A DNA stretch of 64,000 nt from Glandiceps talaboti. Lineage: Eukaryota > Hemichordata > Enteropneusta > Spengelidae. The stretch's first letter is position 1. Every line of letters starts with the position of its first letter. Positions 28,901 to 42,976 of the stretch are shown here, piece after piece. The stretch covers positions 8,317,864 through 8,381,863 of the forward strand of contig NC_135550.1 of NCBI RefSeq assembly GCF_964340395.1, written 5' to 3'. Both the position numbers and the translations under genes were made by a program. The notes beneath the pieces are model-generated. The model searched no databases. It was not told the DNA's origin and was given only the letters and a program-made list of their open reading frames with translations.

Positions 28901-31900
28901 ATGCCAGGATTTATTCCAAGGAGTATTTTTGAGGGGTATCTATGATGGGATTTATTCCAAGGAATATTTTTGAGGGGTGTCTATGATGGGATTTATTCCA
29001 AGGAGTATTTTTGAGGGGTGTCTATGCCAGGATTTATTCCAAGGAGTATTTTTGAGGGGTGTCTATGCCAGGATTTATTCCAAGGAGTATTTTTGAGGGG
29101 TGTCTATGATGGGATTTATTCCAAGGAGTATTTTTGAGGGGTGTCTATGACAGGATTTATTCCAAGGAGTATTTTTGAGGGGTGTCTATGCCAGGATTTA
29201 TTCCAAGGAGTATTTTTGAGGGGTATCTATGATGGGATTTATTCCAAGGAGTATTTTTGAGGGGTGTCTATGACAGGATTTATTCCAAGGAGTATTTTTG
29301 AGGGGTGTCTATGATGGGATTTATTCCAAGGAGTATTTTTTGAGGGGTGTCTATGCCAGGATTTATTCCAAGGAGTATTTTTGAGGGGTGTCTATGCCAG
29401 GATTTATTCCAAGGAGTATTTTTGAGGGGTGTCTATGCCAGGATTTATTCCAAGGAGTATTTTTGAGGGGTGTCTATGACAGGATTTATTCCAAGGAATA
29501 TTTTTGAGGGGTATCTATGCTAGGATTTATTCCAAGGAGTATTTTTGAGGGGTATCTATGATGGGATTTATTCCAAGGAATATTTTTGAGGGATGTCTAT
29601 GACGAGATTTATCCCAAGGAGAGTTTTGAGGGATGTCTATGACGGGATTTATTCCAAGGAGTATTTTTGAGGGGTGTCTATGACAGGATTTATTGCAAGG
29701 AGTATTTTTGAGGGTGTCTATGATGGGATTTATTCTGAGGAGTATTTTTGAGGGGTGTCTATGACAGGATTTATTCCAAGGAATATTTTTGAGGGGTGTC
29801 TATGCCAGGATTTATTGCAAGGAGTATTTTTGAGGGGTGTCTATGACAGGATTTATTGCAAGGAGTATTTTTGAGGGGTGTCTATGACAGGATTTATTCT
29901 GAGGAGTATTTTTGAGGGGTGTCTATGATAGGATTTATTCCAAGGAATATTTTTGAGGGGTGTCTATGATGGGATTTATTCTGAGGAGTATTTTTGAGGG
30001 GTGTCTATGATGGGATTTATTCCAAGGAATATTTTTGAGGGGTGTCTATGATGGGATTTATTCCAAGGAGTATTTTTGAGGGATGTCTATGACAGGATTT
30101 ATTCCAAGGAGTATTTTTGAGGGGTGTCTATGGCAGGATTTATTGCAAGGAGTATTTTTGAGGGGTGTCTATGGCAGGATTTATTGCAAGGAGTATTTTT
30201 GAGGGGTGTCTATGGCAGGATTTATTGCAAGGAGTATTTTTGAGGGGTGTCTATGGCAGGATTTATTGCAAGGAGTATTTTTGAGGGGTGTCTATGCCAG
30301 GATTTATTGCAAGGAGTATTTTTGAGGGGTGTCTATGCCAGGATTTATTCCAAGGTGTATTTTTGAGGGGTGTCTATGATGGGATTTATTGCAAGGAGTA
30401 TTTTTGAGGGGTGTCTATGCCAGGATTTATTCCAAGGAATATTTTTGAGGGATGTCTATGCCAGGATTTATTGCAAGGAGTATTTTTGAGGGGTGTCTAT
30501 GATGGGATTTATTGCAAGGAGTATTTTTGAGGGGTGTCTATGCCAGGATTTATTCTGAGGAGTATTTTTGAGGGGTGTCTATGCCAGGATTTATTCCAAG
30601 GAATATTGTTGAGGGGTGTCTATGATGGGATTTATTCCAAGGAGTATTTTTGAGGGGTGTCTATGGCAGGATTTATTGCAAGGAGTATTTTTGAGGGGTG
30701 TCTATGATGGGATTTATTGCAAGGAGTATTTTTGAGGGGTGTCTATGCCAGGATTTATTCTGAGGAGTATTTTTGAGGGTGTCTATGCCAGGATTTATTC
30801 CAAGGAATATTGTTGAGGGGTGTCTATGATGGGATTTATTCCAAGGAGTATTTTTGAGGGGTGTCTATGACAGGATTTATTGCAAGGAGTATTTTTGAGG
30901 GGTGTCTATGACAGGGTTTATTCCAAGGAGTATTTTTGAGGGGTATCTATGCCAGAATTTATTCTAAGGAGTATTTTTGAGGGGTGTCTATGCCAGGATT
31001 TATTCCAAGGAGTATTTTTGAGGGGTGTCTATACCAGGATTTATTGCAAGGAGTATTTTTGAGGGGTGTCTATGACAGGATTTATTCCTGGGAGTATTTT
31101 TGAGGGGTGTCTATGCCAGGATTTATTCCAAGGAGTATTTTTGAGGGGTGTCTATGCCAGGATTTATTCCAAGGAGTATTTTTGAGGGGTGTCTATGCCA
31201 GGATTTATTGCAAGGAGTATTTTTGAGGGGTGTCTATGACGGGATTTATTCCTGGGAGTATTTTTGAGGGGTGTCTATGACAGGATTTATTGCAAGGAGT
31301 ATTTTTGAGGGGTGTCTATGACAGGATTTATTGCAAGGAGTATTTTTGAGGGGTGTCTATGACAGGATTTATTGCAAGGAGTATTTTTGAGGGGTGTCTA
31401 TGACAGGATTTATTGCAAGGAGTATTTTTGAGGGGTGTCTATGCCAGGATTTATTGCAAGGAGTATTTTTGAGGGGTGTCTATGCCAGGATTTATTCCAA
31501 GGAGTATTTTTGAGGGTTATCTATGATGGGATTTATTCCAAGGAATATTTTTGAGGGGTGTCTATGACAGGATTTATTCCAAGGAGTATTTTTGAGGGGT
31601 GTCTATGCCAGGATTTATTCCAAGGAGTATTTTTGAGGGGTATCTATGATGGGATTTATTCCAAGGAGTATTTTTGAGGGGTGTCTATGACAGGATTTAT
31701 TGCAAGGAGTATTTTTGAGGGGTGTCTATGCCAGGATTTATTCCAAGGAGTATTTTTGAGGGGTGTCTATGCCAGGATTTATTCCAAGGAGTATTTTTGA
31801 GGGGTGTCTATGCCAGGATTTATTCCAAGGAGTATTTTTGAGGGGTATCTATGCCAGGATTTATTCCTGGGAGTATTTTTGAGGGGTGTCTATGCCAGGA

Positions 31901-34900
31901 TTTATTGCAAGGAATATTTTTGAGGGGTGTCTATGACAGGATTTATTCCAAGGAGTATTTTTGAGGGGTGTCTATGACAGGATTTATTCCAAGGAATATT
32001 TTTGAGGGGTATCTATGATGGGATTTATTCCAAGGAATATTTTAGAGGGATGTCTATGATGAGATTTATCCCAAGGAGAGTTTTGAGGGATGTCTATGAC
32101 GGGATTTATTCCAAGGAGTATTTTTGAGGGGTGTCTATGATGGGATTTATTCCAAGGAGTATTTTTGAGGGGTGTCTATGACAGGATTTATTGCAAGGAG
32201 TATTTTTGAGGGGTGTCTATGATGGGATTTATTCCAAGGAGTATTTTTGAGGGGTGTCTATGACAGGATTTATTCCAAGGAATATTTTTGAGGGGTGTCT
32301 ATGCCAGGATTTATTGCAAGGAGTATTTTTGAGGGGTGTCTATGACAGGATTTATTGCAAGGAGTATTTTTGAGGGGTGTCTATGACAGGATTTATTCTG
32401 AGGAGTATTTTTGAGGGGTGTCTATGCCAGGATTTATTCCAAGGAATATTTTTGAGGGGTGTCTATGATGGGATTTATTCTGAGGAGTATTTTTGAGGGG
32501 TGTCTATGATGGGATTTATTCCAAGGAATATTTTTGAGGGGTGTCTATGATGGGATTTATTCCAAGGAGTATTTTTGAGGGATGTCTATGACGAGATTTA
32601 TCCCAAGGAGAGTTTTGAGGGATGTCTATGACGGGATTTATTCCAAGGAGTATTTTTGAGGGGTGTCTATGCCAGGATTTATTGCAAGGAGTATTTTTGA
32701 GGGGTGTCTATGATGGGATTTATTCTGAGGAGTATTTTTGAGGGGTGTCTATGATAGGATTTATTCCAAGGAATATTTTTGAGGGGTGTCTATGACATGA
32801 TTTATTCCAAGGAGTATTTTTGAGGGGTGTCTATGATAGGATTTATTCCAAGGTGTATTTTTGAGGGGTGTCTATGATGGGATTTATTCTGAGGAGTATT
32901 TTTGAGGGGTGTCTATGATAGGATTTATTCCAAGGAATATTGTTGAGGGGTGTCTATGATGGGATTTATTCCAAGGAGTATTTTTGAGGGGTGTCTATGG
33001 CAGGATTTATTGCAAGGAGTATTTTTGAGGGGTGTCTATGCCAGGATTTATTCCAAGGAATATTTTTGAGGGGTGTCTATGACGGGATTTATACCAATGA
33101 ATATTTTTGAGGGTGTCTATGCCAGGATTTATTGCAAGGAGTATTTTTGAAGGGTGTCTATGCCAGGATTTATTCCAAGGTGTATTTTTGAGGGGTGTCT
33201 ATGATGGGATTTATTGCAAGGAGTATTTTTGAGGGGTGTCTATGCCAGGATTTATTCCAAGGAGTATTTTTGAGGGGTGTCTATGACAGGATTTATTGCA
33301 AGGAGTATTTTTGAGGGGTGCCTATGACAGGATTTATTGCAAGGAGTATTTGTGAGGGGTATCTATGACAGGATTTATTCCAAGGAGTATTTTTGAGGGG
33401 TGTCTATGCCAGGATTTATTGCAAGGAGTATTTTTGAGGGGTGTCTATGTCAGGATTTATTCCAAGGAATATTTTTGAGGGGTGTCTATGATGGGATTTA
33501 TTCCAAGGACTATTTTTGAGGGGTGTCTATGGCAGGATTTATTGCAAGGAGTATTTTTGAGGGGTGTCTATGCCAGGATTTATTCCAAGGAGTATTTTTG
33601 AGGGGTGTCTATGCCAGAATTTATTGCAAGGAGTATTATTGAGGGGTGTCTATGATGGGATTTATTGCAAGGAGTATTTTTGAGGGGTGTCTATGCCAGG
33701 ATTTATTCTGAGGAGTATTTTTGAGGGGTGTCTATGCCAGGATTTATTCCAAGGAATATTGTTGAGGGGTGTCTATGATGGGATTTATTCCAAGGAGTAT
33801 TTTTGAGGGGTGTCTATGGCAGGATTTATTGCAAGGAGTATTTTTGAGGGGTGTCTGTGATGGGATTTATTGCAAGGAGTATTTTTGAGGGGTGTCTATG
33901 CCAGGATTTATTCTGAGGAGTATTTTTGAGGGTGTCTATGCCAGGATTTATTCCAAGGAATATTGTTGAGGGGTGTCTATGATGGGATTTATTCCAAGGA
34001 GTATTTTTGAGGGGTGTCTATGGCAGGATTTATTGCAAGGAGTATTTTTGAGGGGTGTCTATGACAGGGTTTATTCCAAGGAGTATTTTTGAGGGGTATC
34101 TATGCCAGAATTTATTGCAAGGAGTATTTTTGAGGGGTGTCTATGCCAGGATTTATTCCAAGGAGTATTTTTTAGGGGTGTCTATACCAGGATTTATTGC
34201 AAGGAGTATTTTTGAGGGGTGTCTATGACAGGATTTATTCCTGGGAGTATTTTTGAGGGGTGTCTATGCCAGGATTTATTCCAAGGAGTATTTTTGAGGG
34301 GTGTCTATGCCAGGATTTATTCCAAGGAGTATTTTTGAGGGGTGTCTATGCCAGGATTTATTCCAAGGAGTATTTTTGAGGGGTGTCTATGACGGGATTT
34401 ATTCCTGGGAGTATTTTTGAGGGGTGTCTATGACAGGATTTATTCCAAGGAGTATTTTTGAGGGGTGTCTATGCCAGGATTTATTGCAAGGAGTATTTTT
34501 GAGGGGTGTCTATGACAGGATTTATTCCAAGGAGTATTTTTGAGGGGTGTCTATGATGGGATTTATTCCAAGGAGTATTTTTGAGGGGTGTCTATGACAG
34601 GATTTATTGCAAGGAATATTTTTGAGGGGTGTCTATGCCAGGATTTATTGCAAGGAGTATTTTTGAGGGGTGTCTATGCCAGGATTTATTCCAAGGAATA
34701 TTTTTGAGGGGTATCTATGATGGGATTTATTCCAAGGAATATTTTTGAGGGGTGTCTATGACAGGATTTATTCCAAGGAGTATTTTTGAGGGGTGTCTAT
34801 GCCAGGATTTATTCCAAGGAGTATTTTTGAGGGGTGTCTATGCCAGGATTTATTGCAAGGAGTATTGTTGAGGGTTGTCTATGACAGGATTTATTGCAAG

Positions 34901-36559
34901 GAGTATTTTTGAGGGGTGTCTATGCCAGGATTTATTCCAAGGAGTATTTTTGAGGGGTGTCTATGCCAGGATTTATTGCAAGGAGTATTTTTGAGGAGTG
35001 TCTATACCAGGATTTATTGCAAGGAGTATTTTTGAGGGGTGTCTATGACAGGATTTATTGCAAGGAGTATTTTTGAGGGGTGTCTATGACAGGATTTATT
35101 CCAAGGAGTATTTTTGAGGGGTGTCTATGCCAGGATTTATTGCAAGGAGTATTTTTGAGGGGTGTCTATGCCAGGATTTATTCCAAGGAATATTTTTGAG
35201 GGGTATCTATGATGGGATTTATTCCAAGGAATATTTTTGAGGGGTGTCTATGACAGGATTTATTCCAAGGAGTATTTTTGAGGGGTGTCTATGCCAGGAT
35301 TTATTCCAAGGAGTATTTTTGAGGGGTGTCTATGCCAGGATTTATTGCAAGGAGTATTGTTGAGGGGTGTCTATGATGGGATTTATTGCAAGGAGTATTT
35401 TTGAGGGGTGTCTATGATGGGATTTATTCCAAGGAATATTTTTGAGGGGTGTCTATGCCAGGATTTATTCCAAGGAGTATTTTTGAGGGGTGTCTATGAC
35501 GGGATTTATTCCTGGGAGTATTTTTGAGGGGTGTCTATGACAGGATTTATTGCAAGGAGTATTTTTGAGGGGTGTCTATGCCAGGATTTATTGCAAGGAG
35601 TATTTTTGAGGGGTGTCTATGCCAGGATTTATTCCAAGGAGTATTTTTGAGGGGTGTCTATGACAGGATTTATTCCAAGGAATATTTTTGAGGGGTGTCT
35701 ATGCCAGGATTTATTCCAAGGAGTATTTTTGAGGGGTGTCTATGCCAGGATTTATTCCAAGGAGTATTTTTGAGGGGTGTCTATGCCAGGATTTATTCCA
35801 AGGAGTAATTTTGAGGGGTGTCTATGACAGGATTTATTCCAAGGAATATTTTTGAGGGGTATCTATGATGGGATTTATTCCAAGGAATATTTTTGAGGGG
35901 TGTCTATGCCAGGATTTATTGCAAGGAGTATTTTTGAGGGGTGTCTATGACATGATTTATTCCAAGGAATATTTTTGAGGGGTGTCTATGCCAGGATTTA
36001 TTCCAAGGAGTATTTTTGAGGGGTGTCTATGCCAGGATTTATTCCAAGGAGTATTTTTGAGGGGTGTCTATGCCAGGATTTATTCCAAGGAGTATTTTTG
36101 AGGGGTGTCTATGACAGGATTTATTCCAAGGAATATTTTTGAGGGGTATCTATGATGGGATTTATTCCAAGGAGTATTTTTGAGGGATGTCTATGACGAG
36201 ATTTATCCCAAGGAGAGTTTTGTGGGATGTCTATGACGGGATTTATTCCAAGGAATATTTTTGAGGGATGTCTATGACGAGATTTATCCCAAGGAGAGTT
36301 TTGAGGGATGTCTATGCCAGGATTTATTCCAAGGAGTATTTTTGAGGGGTGTCTATGCCAGGATTTATTGCAAGGAGTATTTTTGAGGGGTGTCTATGAT
36401 GGGATTTATTCTGAGGAGTATTTTTGAGGGGTGTCTATGATAGGATTTATTCTAAGGAATATTTTTGAGGGGTGTCTATGATGGGATTTATTCTGAGGAG
36501 TATTTTTGAGGGGTGTCTATGATGGGATTTATTCCAAGGAATATTTTTGAGGGGTGTCT

Positions 36560-39500
36560 ATGACAGGATTTATTCCAAGGAATATTTTTGAGGGATGTCT
36601 ATGACGAGATTTATCCCAAGGAGAGTTTTGAGGGATGTCTATGACGGGATTTATTCCAAGGAGTATTTTTGAGGGGTGTCTATGCCAGGATTTATTGTAA
36701 CGAGTATTTTTGAGGGGTGTCTATGATGGGATTTATTCTGAGGAGTATTTTTGAGGGGTGTCTATGATAGGATTTATTCCAAGGAATATTTTTGAGGGGT
36801 GTCTATGATGGGATTTATTCCAAGGAGTATTTTTGAGGGGTGTCTATGATAGGATTTATTCCAAGGAGTATTTTTGAGGGGTGTCTATGATGGGATTTAT
36901 TCTGAGGAGTATTTTTGAGGGGTGTCTATGCCAGGATTTATTGCAAGGAATATTGTTGAGGGGTGTCTATGATGGATTTATTGCAAGGAGTATTTTTGAG
37001 GGGTGTCTATGATAGGATTTATTCTGAGGAGTATTTTTGAGGGGTGTCTATGATGGGATTTATTCTGAGGAGTATTTTTGAGGGGTGTCTATGATAGGAT
37101 TTATTCCAAGGAATATTGTTGAGGGGTGTCTATGCCAGGATTTATTCCAAGGAATATTGTTGAGGGGTGTCTATGCCAGGATTTATTCCAAGGAGTATTT
37201 TTGAGGGGTGTCTATGATGGGATTTATTCCAAGGAGTATTTTTGAGGGGTGTCTATGATGGGATTTATTCCAAGGAGTATTTTTGAGGGGTGTCTATGAT
37301 GGGATTTATTCCAAGGAGTATTTTTGAGGGGTGTCTATGGCAGGATTTATTGCAAGGAGTATTTTTGAGGGGTGTCTATGATAGGATTTATTCCAAGGAA
37401 TATTTTTGAGGGGTGTCTATGCCAGGATTTATTGCAAGGAGTATTTTTGAGGGGTGTCTATGACAGGATTTATTCCAAGGAGTATTTTTGAGGGGTGTCT
37501 ATGATAGGATTTATTCCAAGGAGTATTTTTGAGGGGTGTCTATGATAGGATTTATTCCAAGGAATATTTTTGAGGGGTGTCTATGCCAGGATTTATTCCA
37601 AGGAGTATTTTTGAGGGGTGTCTATGACAGGATTTATTCCAAGGAGTATTTTTGAGGGGTGTCTATGCCAGGATTTATTGCAAGGAGTATTTTTGAGGGA
37701 TGTCTATGACGAGATTAATCCCAAGGAGAGTTTTGAGGGATGTCTATGATGGGATTTATTGCAAGGAGTATTTTTGAGGGGTGTCTATACCAGGATTTAT
37801 TCCAAGGAGTATTTTTGAGGGGTGTCTATGCCAGGATTTATTGCAAGGAGTATTTTTGAGGGGTGTCTATTGCGGGATTTATTCTGAGGAATATTTTTGA
37901 GGGTGTCTATGCCAGGATTTATTCCAAGGAATATTTTTGAGGGGTGTCTATGCCAGGATTTATTCCAAGGAGTATTGTTGAGGGGTGTCTATGATGGGAT
38001 TTATTCCAAGGAGTATTTTTGAGGGGTGTCTATGGCAGTATTTACTGCAAGGCGTATTTTTGAGGGGTGTCTATGACAGGGTTTATTCCAAGGAGTATTT
38101 TTGAGGGGTATCTTTGCCATAATTTATTCCAAGGAGTATTTTTGAGGGGTGTCTATGCCAGGATTTATTCCAAGGAGTATTTTTGAGGGGTGTCTATGAT
38201 GGGATTTATTCTGAGGAGTATTTTTGAGGGGTGTCTATGATGGGATTTATTCCAAGGAATATTTTTGAGGGGTGTCTATGACAGGATTTATTCCAAGGAA
38301 TATTTTTGAGGGATGTCTATGACGAGATTTATCCCAAGGAGAGTTTTGAGGGATGTCTATGACGGGATTTATTCCAAGGAGTATTTTTGAGGGGTGTCTA
38401 TGCCAGGATTTATTGTAACGAGTATTTTTGAGGGGTGTCTATGATGGGATTTATTCTGAGGAGTATTTTTGAGGGGTGTCTATGATAGGATTTATTCCAA
38501 GGAATATTTTTGAGGGGTGTCTATGATGGGATTTATTCCAAGGAGTATTTTTGAGGGGTGTCTATGATAGGATTTATTCCAAGGAGTATTTTTGAGGGGT
38601 GTCTATGATGGGATTTATTCTGAGGAGTATTTTTGAGGGGTGTCTATGCCAGGATTTATTGCAAGGAATATTGTTGAGGGGTGTCTATGATTTGATTTAT
38701 TGCAAGGAGTATTTTTGAGGGGTGTCTATGATAGGATTTATTCTGAGGAGTATTTTTGAGGGGTGTCTATGATGGGATTTATTCTGAGGAGTATTTTTGA
38801 GGGGTGTCTATGATAGGATTTATTCCAAGGAATATTGTTGAGGGGTGTCTATGCCAGGATTTATTCCAAGGAATATTGTTGAGGGGTGTCTATGCCAGGA
38901 TTTATTCCAAGGAGTATTTTTGAGGGGTGTCTATGATGGGATTTATTCCAAGGAGTATTTTTGAGGGGTGTCTATGATGGGATTTATTCCAAGGAGTATT
39001 TTTGAGGGGTGTCTATGATGGGATTTATTCCAAGGAGTATTTTTGAGGGGTGTCTATGGCAGGATTTATTGCAAGGAGTATTTTTGAGGGGTGTCTATGA
39101 TAGGATTTATTCCAAGGAATATTTTTGAGGGGTGTCTATGCCAGGATTTATTGCAAGGAGTATTTTTGAGGGGTGTCTATGACAGGATTTATTCCAAGGG
39201 GTATTTTTGAGGGGTGTCTATGATAGGATTTATTCCAAGGAGTATTTTTGAGGGGTGTCTATGATAGGATTTATTCCAAGGAGTATTTTTGAGGGGTGTC
39301 TATGCCAGGATTTATTGCAAGGAGTATTTTTGAGGGATGTCTATGACGAGATTTATCCCAAGGAGAGTTTTGAGGGATGTCTATGATGGGATTTATTGCA
39401 AGGAGTATTTTTGAGGGGTGTCTATACCAGGATTTATTCCAAGGAGTATTTTTGAGGGGTGTCTATGCCAGGATTTATTGCAAGGAGTATTTTTGAGGGG

Positions 39501-39790
39501 TGTCTATTGCGGGATTTATTCTGAGGAGTATTTTTGAGGGTGTCTATGCCAGGATTTATTCCAAGGAATATTTTTGAGGGGTGTCTATGCCAGGATTTAT
39601 TCCAAGGAGTATTGTTGAGGGGTGTCTATGATGGGATTTATTCCAAGGAGTATTTTTGAGGGGTGTCTATGGCAGGATTTATTGCAAGGCGTATTTTTGA
39701 GGGGTGTCTATGACAGGGTTTATTCCAAGGAGTATTTTTGAGGGGTATCTTTGCCATAATTTATTCCAAGGAGTATTTTTGAGGGGTGAC
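36560..39790 (+). repeat. Tandem duplication of a 1.64-1.72-kb higher-order block
   Basis: Rare variants recur in order: ttgtaacgag at 36695 and 38413 (offset 1,718), ctattgcggg at about 37867 and 39507, gcaaggcg at about 38047 and 39686, and tctttgccat at 38111 and 39749 (offset about 1,638). The shrinking offset shows that about two units were lost in the second copy. One unit in the first copy also lacks a base (gatggattta near 36970). Confidence 0.8.
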
Positions 39791-42144
39791 TATGCCAGGA
39801 TTTATTCCAAGGAGTATTTTTGAGGGGTGTCTATGCCAGGATTTATTGCAAGGAGTATTTTTGAGGGGTATCTATGACAGGATTTATTGCAAGGAGTATT
39901 TTTGAGGGGCGTCTATGACGGGATTTATTCCAAGGTGTATTTTTGAGGGGTGTCTATGACAGGATTTATTGCAAGGAGTATTTTTGAGGGGTGTCTATAC
40001 CAGGATTTATTCCAAGGAGTATTTTTGAGGGGTGTCTATGCCAGGATTTATTCCAAGGAGTATTTTTGAGGGGTGTCTATGCCAGGATTTATTCCAAGGA
40101 GTATTTTTGAGGGGTGTCTATGCCAGGATTTATTGCAAGGAGTATTTTTGAGGGGTGTCTATGACAGGATTTATTGCAAGGAGTATTTTTGAGGGGTGTC
40201 TATGACAGGATTTATTGCAAGGAGTATTTTTGAGGGGTGTCTATGACAGGATTTATTGCAAGGAGTATTTTTGAGGGGTGTCTATGCCAGGATTTATTCC
40301 AAGGAGTATTTTTGAGGGGTGTCTATGACAGGATTTATTCCAAGGAATATTTTTGAGGGGTGTCTATGCCAGGATTTATTCCAAGGTGTATTTTTGAGGG
40401 GTGTCTATGCCAGGATTTATTTCAAGGAGTATTTTTGAGGGGTGTCTATGCCAGGATTTATTCCAAGGAATATTTTTGAGGGGTGTCTATGCCAGGATTT
40501 ATTGCAAGGAGTATTTTTGAGGGGTGTCTATGCCAGGATTTATTGCAAGGAGTATTTTTGAGGGGTGTCTATGCCAGGATTTATTGCAAGGAGTATTTTT
40601 GAGGGGTGCCTATGATGGGATTTATTGCAAGGAGTATTTTTGAGGGGTGTCTATGCCAGGATTTATTGCAAGGAGTATTTTTGAGGGGTGTCTATGCCAG
40701 GATTTATTGCAAGGAGTATTTTTGAGGGGTGCCTATGATGGGATTTATTGCAAGGAGTATTTTTGAGGGGTGTCTATGCCAGGATTTATTCCAAGGAATA
40801 TTTTTGAGGGGTGTCTATGATGGGATTTATTCCTAGGAGTATTTTTGAGGGGTGTCTATGATGGGATTTATTGCAAGGAGTATTTTTGAGGGGTGTCTAT
40901 GATGGGATTTATTCCAAGGAGTATTTTTGAGGGGTGTCTATGATGGGATTTATTCCAAGGAGTATTTTTGAGGGGTGTCTATGGCAGGATTTATTGCAAG
41001 GAGTATTTTTGAGGGGTATCTATGCCAGGATTTATTCCAAGGAGTATTTTTGAGGGGTGTCTATGATGGGATTTATTCCAAGGAGTATTTTTGAGGGGTG
41101 TCTATGATGGGATTTATTGCAAGGAGTATTTTTGAGGGGTGTCTATGATAGGATTTATTCCAAGGAGTATTTTTGAGGGGTGTCTATGCCAGGATTTATT
41201 CCAAGGAGTATTTTTGAGGGGTGTCTATGCCAGGATTTATTCCAAGGAGTATTTTTGAGGGGTATCTATGCCAGGATTTATTCCAAGGAGTATTTTTGAG
41301 GGGTGTCTATGCCAGGATTTATTCCAAGGAGTATTTTTGAGGGGTGTCCAATGACAGGATTTATTCCAAGGAGTATTTTTGAGGGGTGTCTATGATGGGA
41401 TTTATTGCAAGGAGTATTTTTGAGGGGTGTCTATGCCAGGATTTATTCCAAGGAGTATTTTTGAGGGGTGTCTATGATGGGATTTATTCCAAGGAGTATT
41501 TTTGAGGGGTGTCTATGATGGGATTTATTCCAAGGAGTATTTTTGAGGGGTGTCTATGCCAGGATTTATTCCAAGGAGTATTTTTGAGGGGTGTCTATGC
41601 CAGGATTTATTCCAAGGAGTATTTTTGAGGGGTGTCTATGATGGGATTTATTGCAAGGAGTATTTTTGAGGGGTGTCTATGCCAGGATTTATTCCAAGGA
41701 GTATTTTTGAGGGGTGTCTATGCCAGGATTTATTGCAAGGAGTATTTTTGAGGGGTGTCTATGACAGGGTTTATTCCAAGGAGTATTTTTGAGGGGTGTC
41801 TATGCCGGGATTTATTCCAAGGAGTATTTTTGAGGGGTGTCTATGCCAGGATTTATTGCAAGGAGTATTTTTGAGGGATGTCTATGCCAGGATTTATTCC
41901 AAGGAGTATTTTTGAGGGGTGTCTATGCCAGGATTTATTGCAAGGAGTATTTTTGAGGGGTGTCTATGACAGGGTTTATTCCAAGGAGTATTTTTGAGGG
42001 GTGTCTATGCCGGGATTTATTCCAAGGAATATTTTTGAGGGGTGTCTATGCCAGGATTTATTGCAAGGAGTATTTTTGAGGGGTGTCTATGCCAGGATTT
42101 ATTCCAAGGAGTATTTTTGAGGGGTGTCTATGACAGGATTTATT

Positions 42145-42976
42145 AAAAAATCTTATAAAATTTATTATAAAATCTTTATAATAAAATCTTAATAACAAAA
42201 TTATGACAATATTGTATCATCAAAAGTTATTTAAAAAATGTTGGTGCAAGAAATTAGTATTAATAATTACTTGACATACAACATATTAGTGAATCATTTA
42301 GTCATCTATGGTAGATTTGAGTCATTTTGGTAAAAATCATAAATTGTTGAATTTTCTATCTTTCATAGTCACTTATATATCCATGTCAATGGAAAAGAGT
42401 TTATTAGTATTTAATTACTTTCAATTACTATTACCACTCCAAATCTGATGTAGTTAGTATGACTGATTTCTTTATTTACATAGATGTCCTTCATTTATTG
42501 TTGTTTGTTTTCAATTTTGTTGTTGTTCTTGTCTTGTTGTTCTGAGAGGATGCACCTCTTTCCCACATCTGACTAAATACCATAGGAGTTCATGTTCCAG
42601 TCCCATGTGTTGAGGTAACCACTCAAGCAATGAGAACGCATTAAAAAACTTATGGGTAAAGAAGCTCAGAACACTCTGTTTGAACAGAAATAAAAAACAA
42701 ACGACAATAATCAAAGGATAATTATGACAATAAAGGAATAGAGATAAATAGTTATAAGAAATTAGTTATATTTACTACATCAGATTTTAATCAGATTCTA
42801 TCACTCATTGACTCATAATTTATCCAAAGTCTGTGAACAAATTTTCAAAGTTCATAATATTATGATATTATGTAGTTTATATAGCAAAACAGATTTTTTA
42901 TGATAAGATTTTGACATATTTACTATTTTAGGAGAGGAATGATGTACTTCAACCACTTTGTTTTCAATTGTGAAAT
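42145..42976. other. AT-rich single-copy stretch, no gene recognised
   Basis: It follows the satellite edge and begins with an AT-only style tract (aaaaaatcttataaaattta). A 67-codon minus-strand frame (42511-42714) lacks recognisable motifs and flanking splice signals, so I do not call it a gene. It is most simply intron or intergenic sequence upstream of the TRIM-like exon. Confidence 0.6.

Larger units (their letters stand above)
1..42144. repeat. Giant 41-bp satellite array, about 1,028 units
   Basis: The whole stretch is a head-to-tail repeat with a 41-bp period. Each unit starts ctatg, has a middle part gatttattccaaggagta and ends tttttgaggggtgt. A few units are 40 bp (gagggtgt) or 42 bp (one extra t). 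Substitutions cluster at two sites: bases 6-9 (acag, ccag, gcag, atgg, atag, acgg) and bases 18-22 (ccaag, gcaag, ctgag, cctgg), plus ggagt/ggaat/ggtgt. The + strand unit is G-rich and C-poor (about 12 G to 4 C). TGA occurs in both tatga and ttttga, so reading frames close quickly; the one open frame of 66 codons (23768-23968) depends on a one-base-short unit. The left edge is outside the window. The right edge is sharp at 42144, where the unit breaks into AT-rich sequence. It probably lies in an intron or upstream of the TRIM-like exon at 44587. Confidence 0.98.

Noticed and set aside
1-42144. CRISPR-like array
   Set aside because: Units abut with no unique spacers, there are no cas genes, and the surrounding genes are eukaryotic with introns.
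1-42144. G-quadruplex-forming repeat
   Set aside because: Only one run of four G per 41 bp, with other runs of two; loops are too long for a stable structure.
42511-42714. 67-codon minus-strand frame
   Set aside because: No recognisable family, no splice sites in register, and Phe/Leu/Gln-rich as expected of AT-rich DNA.
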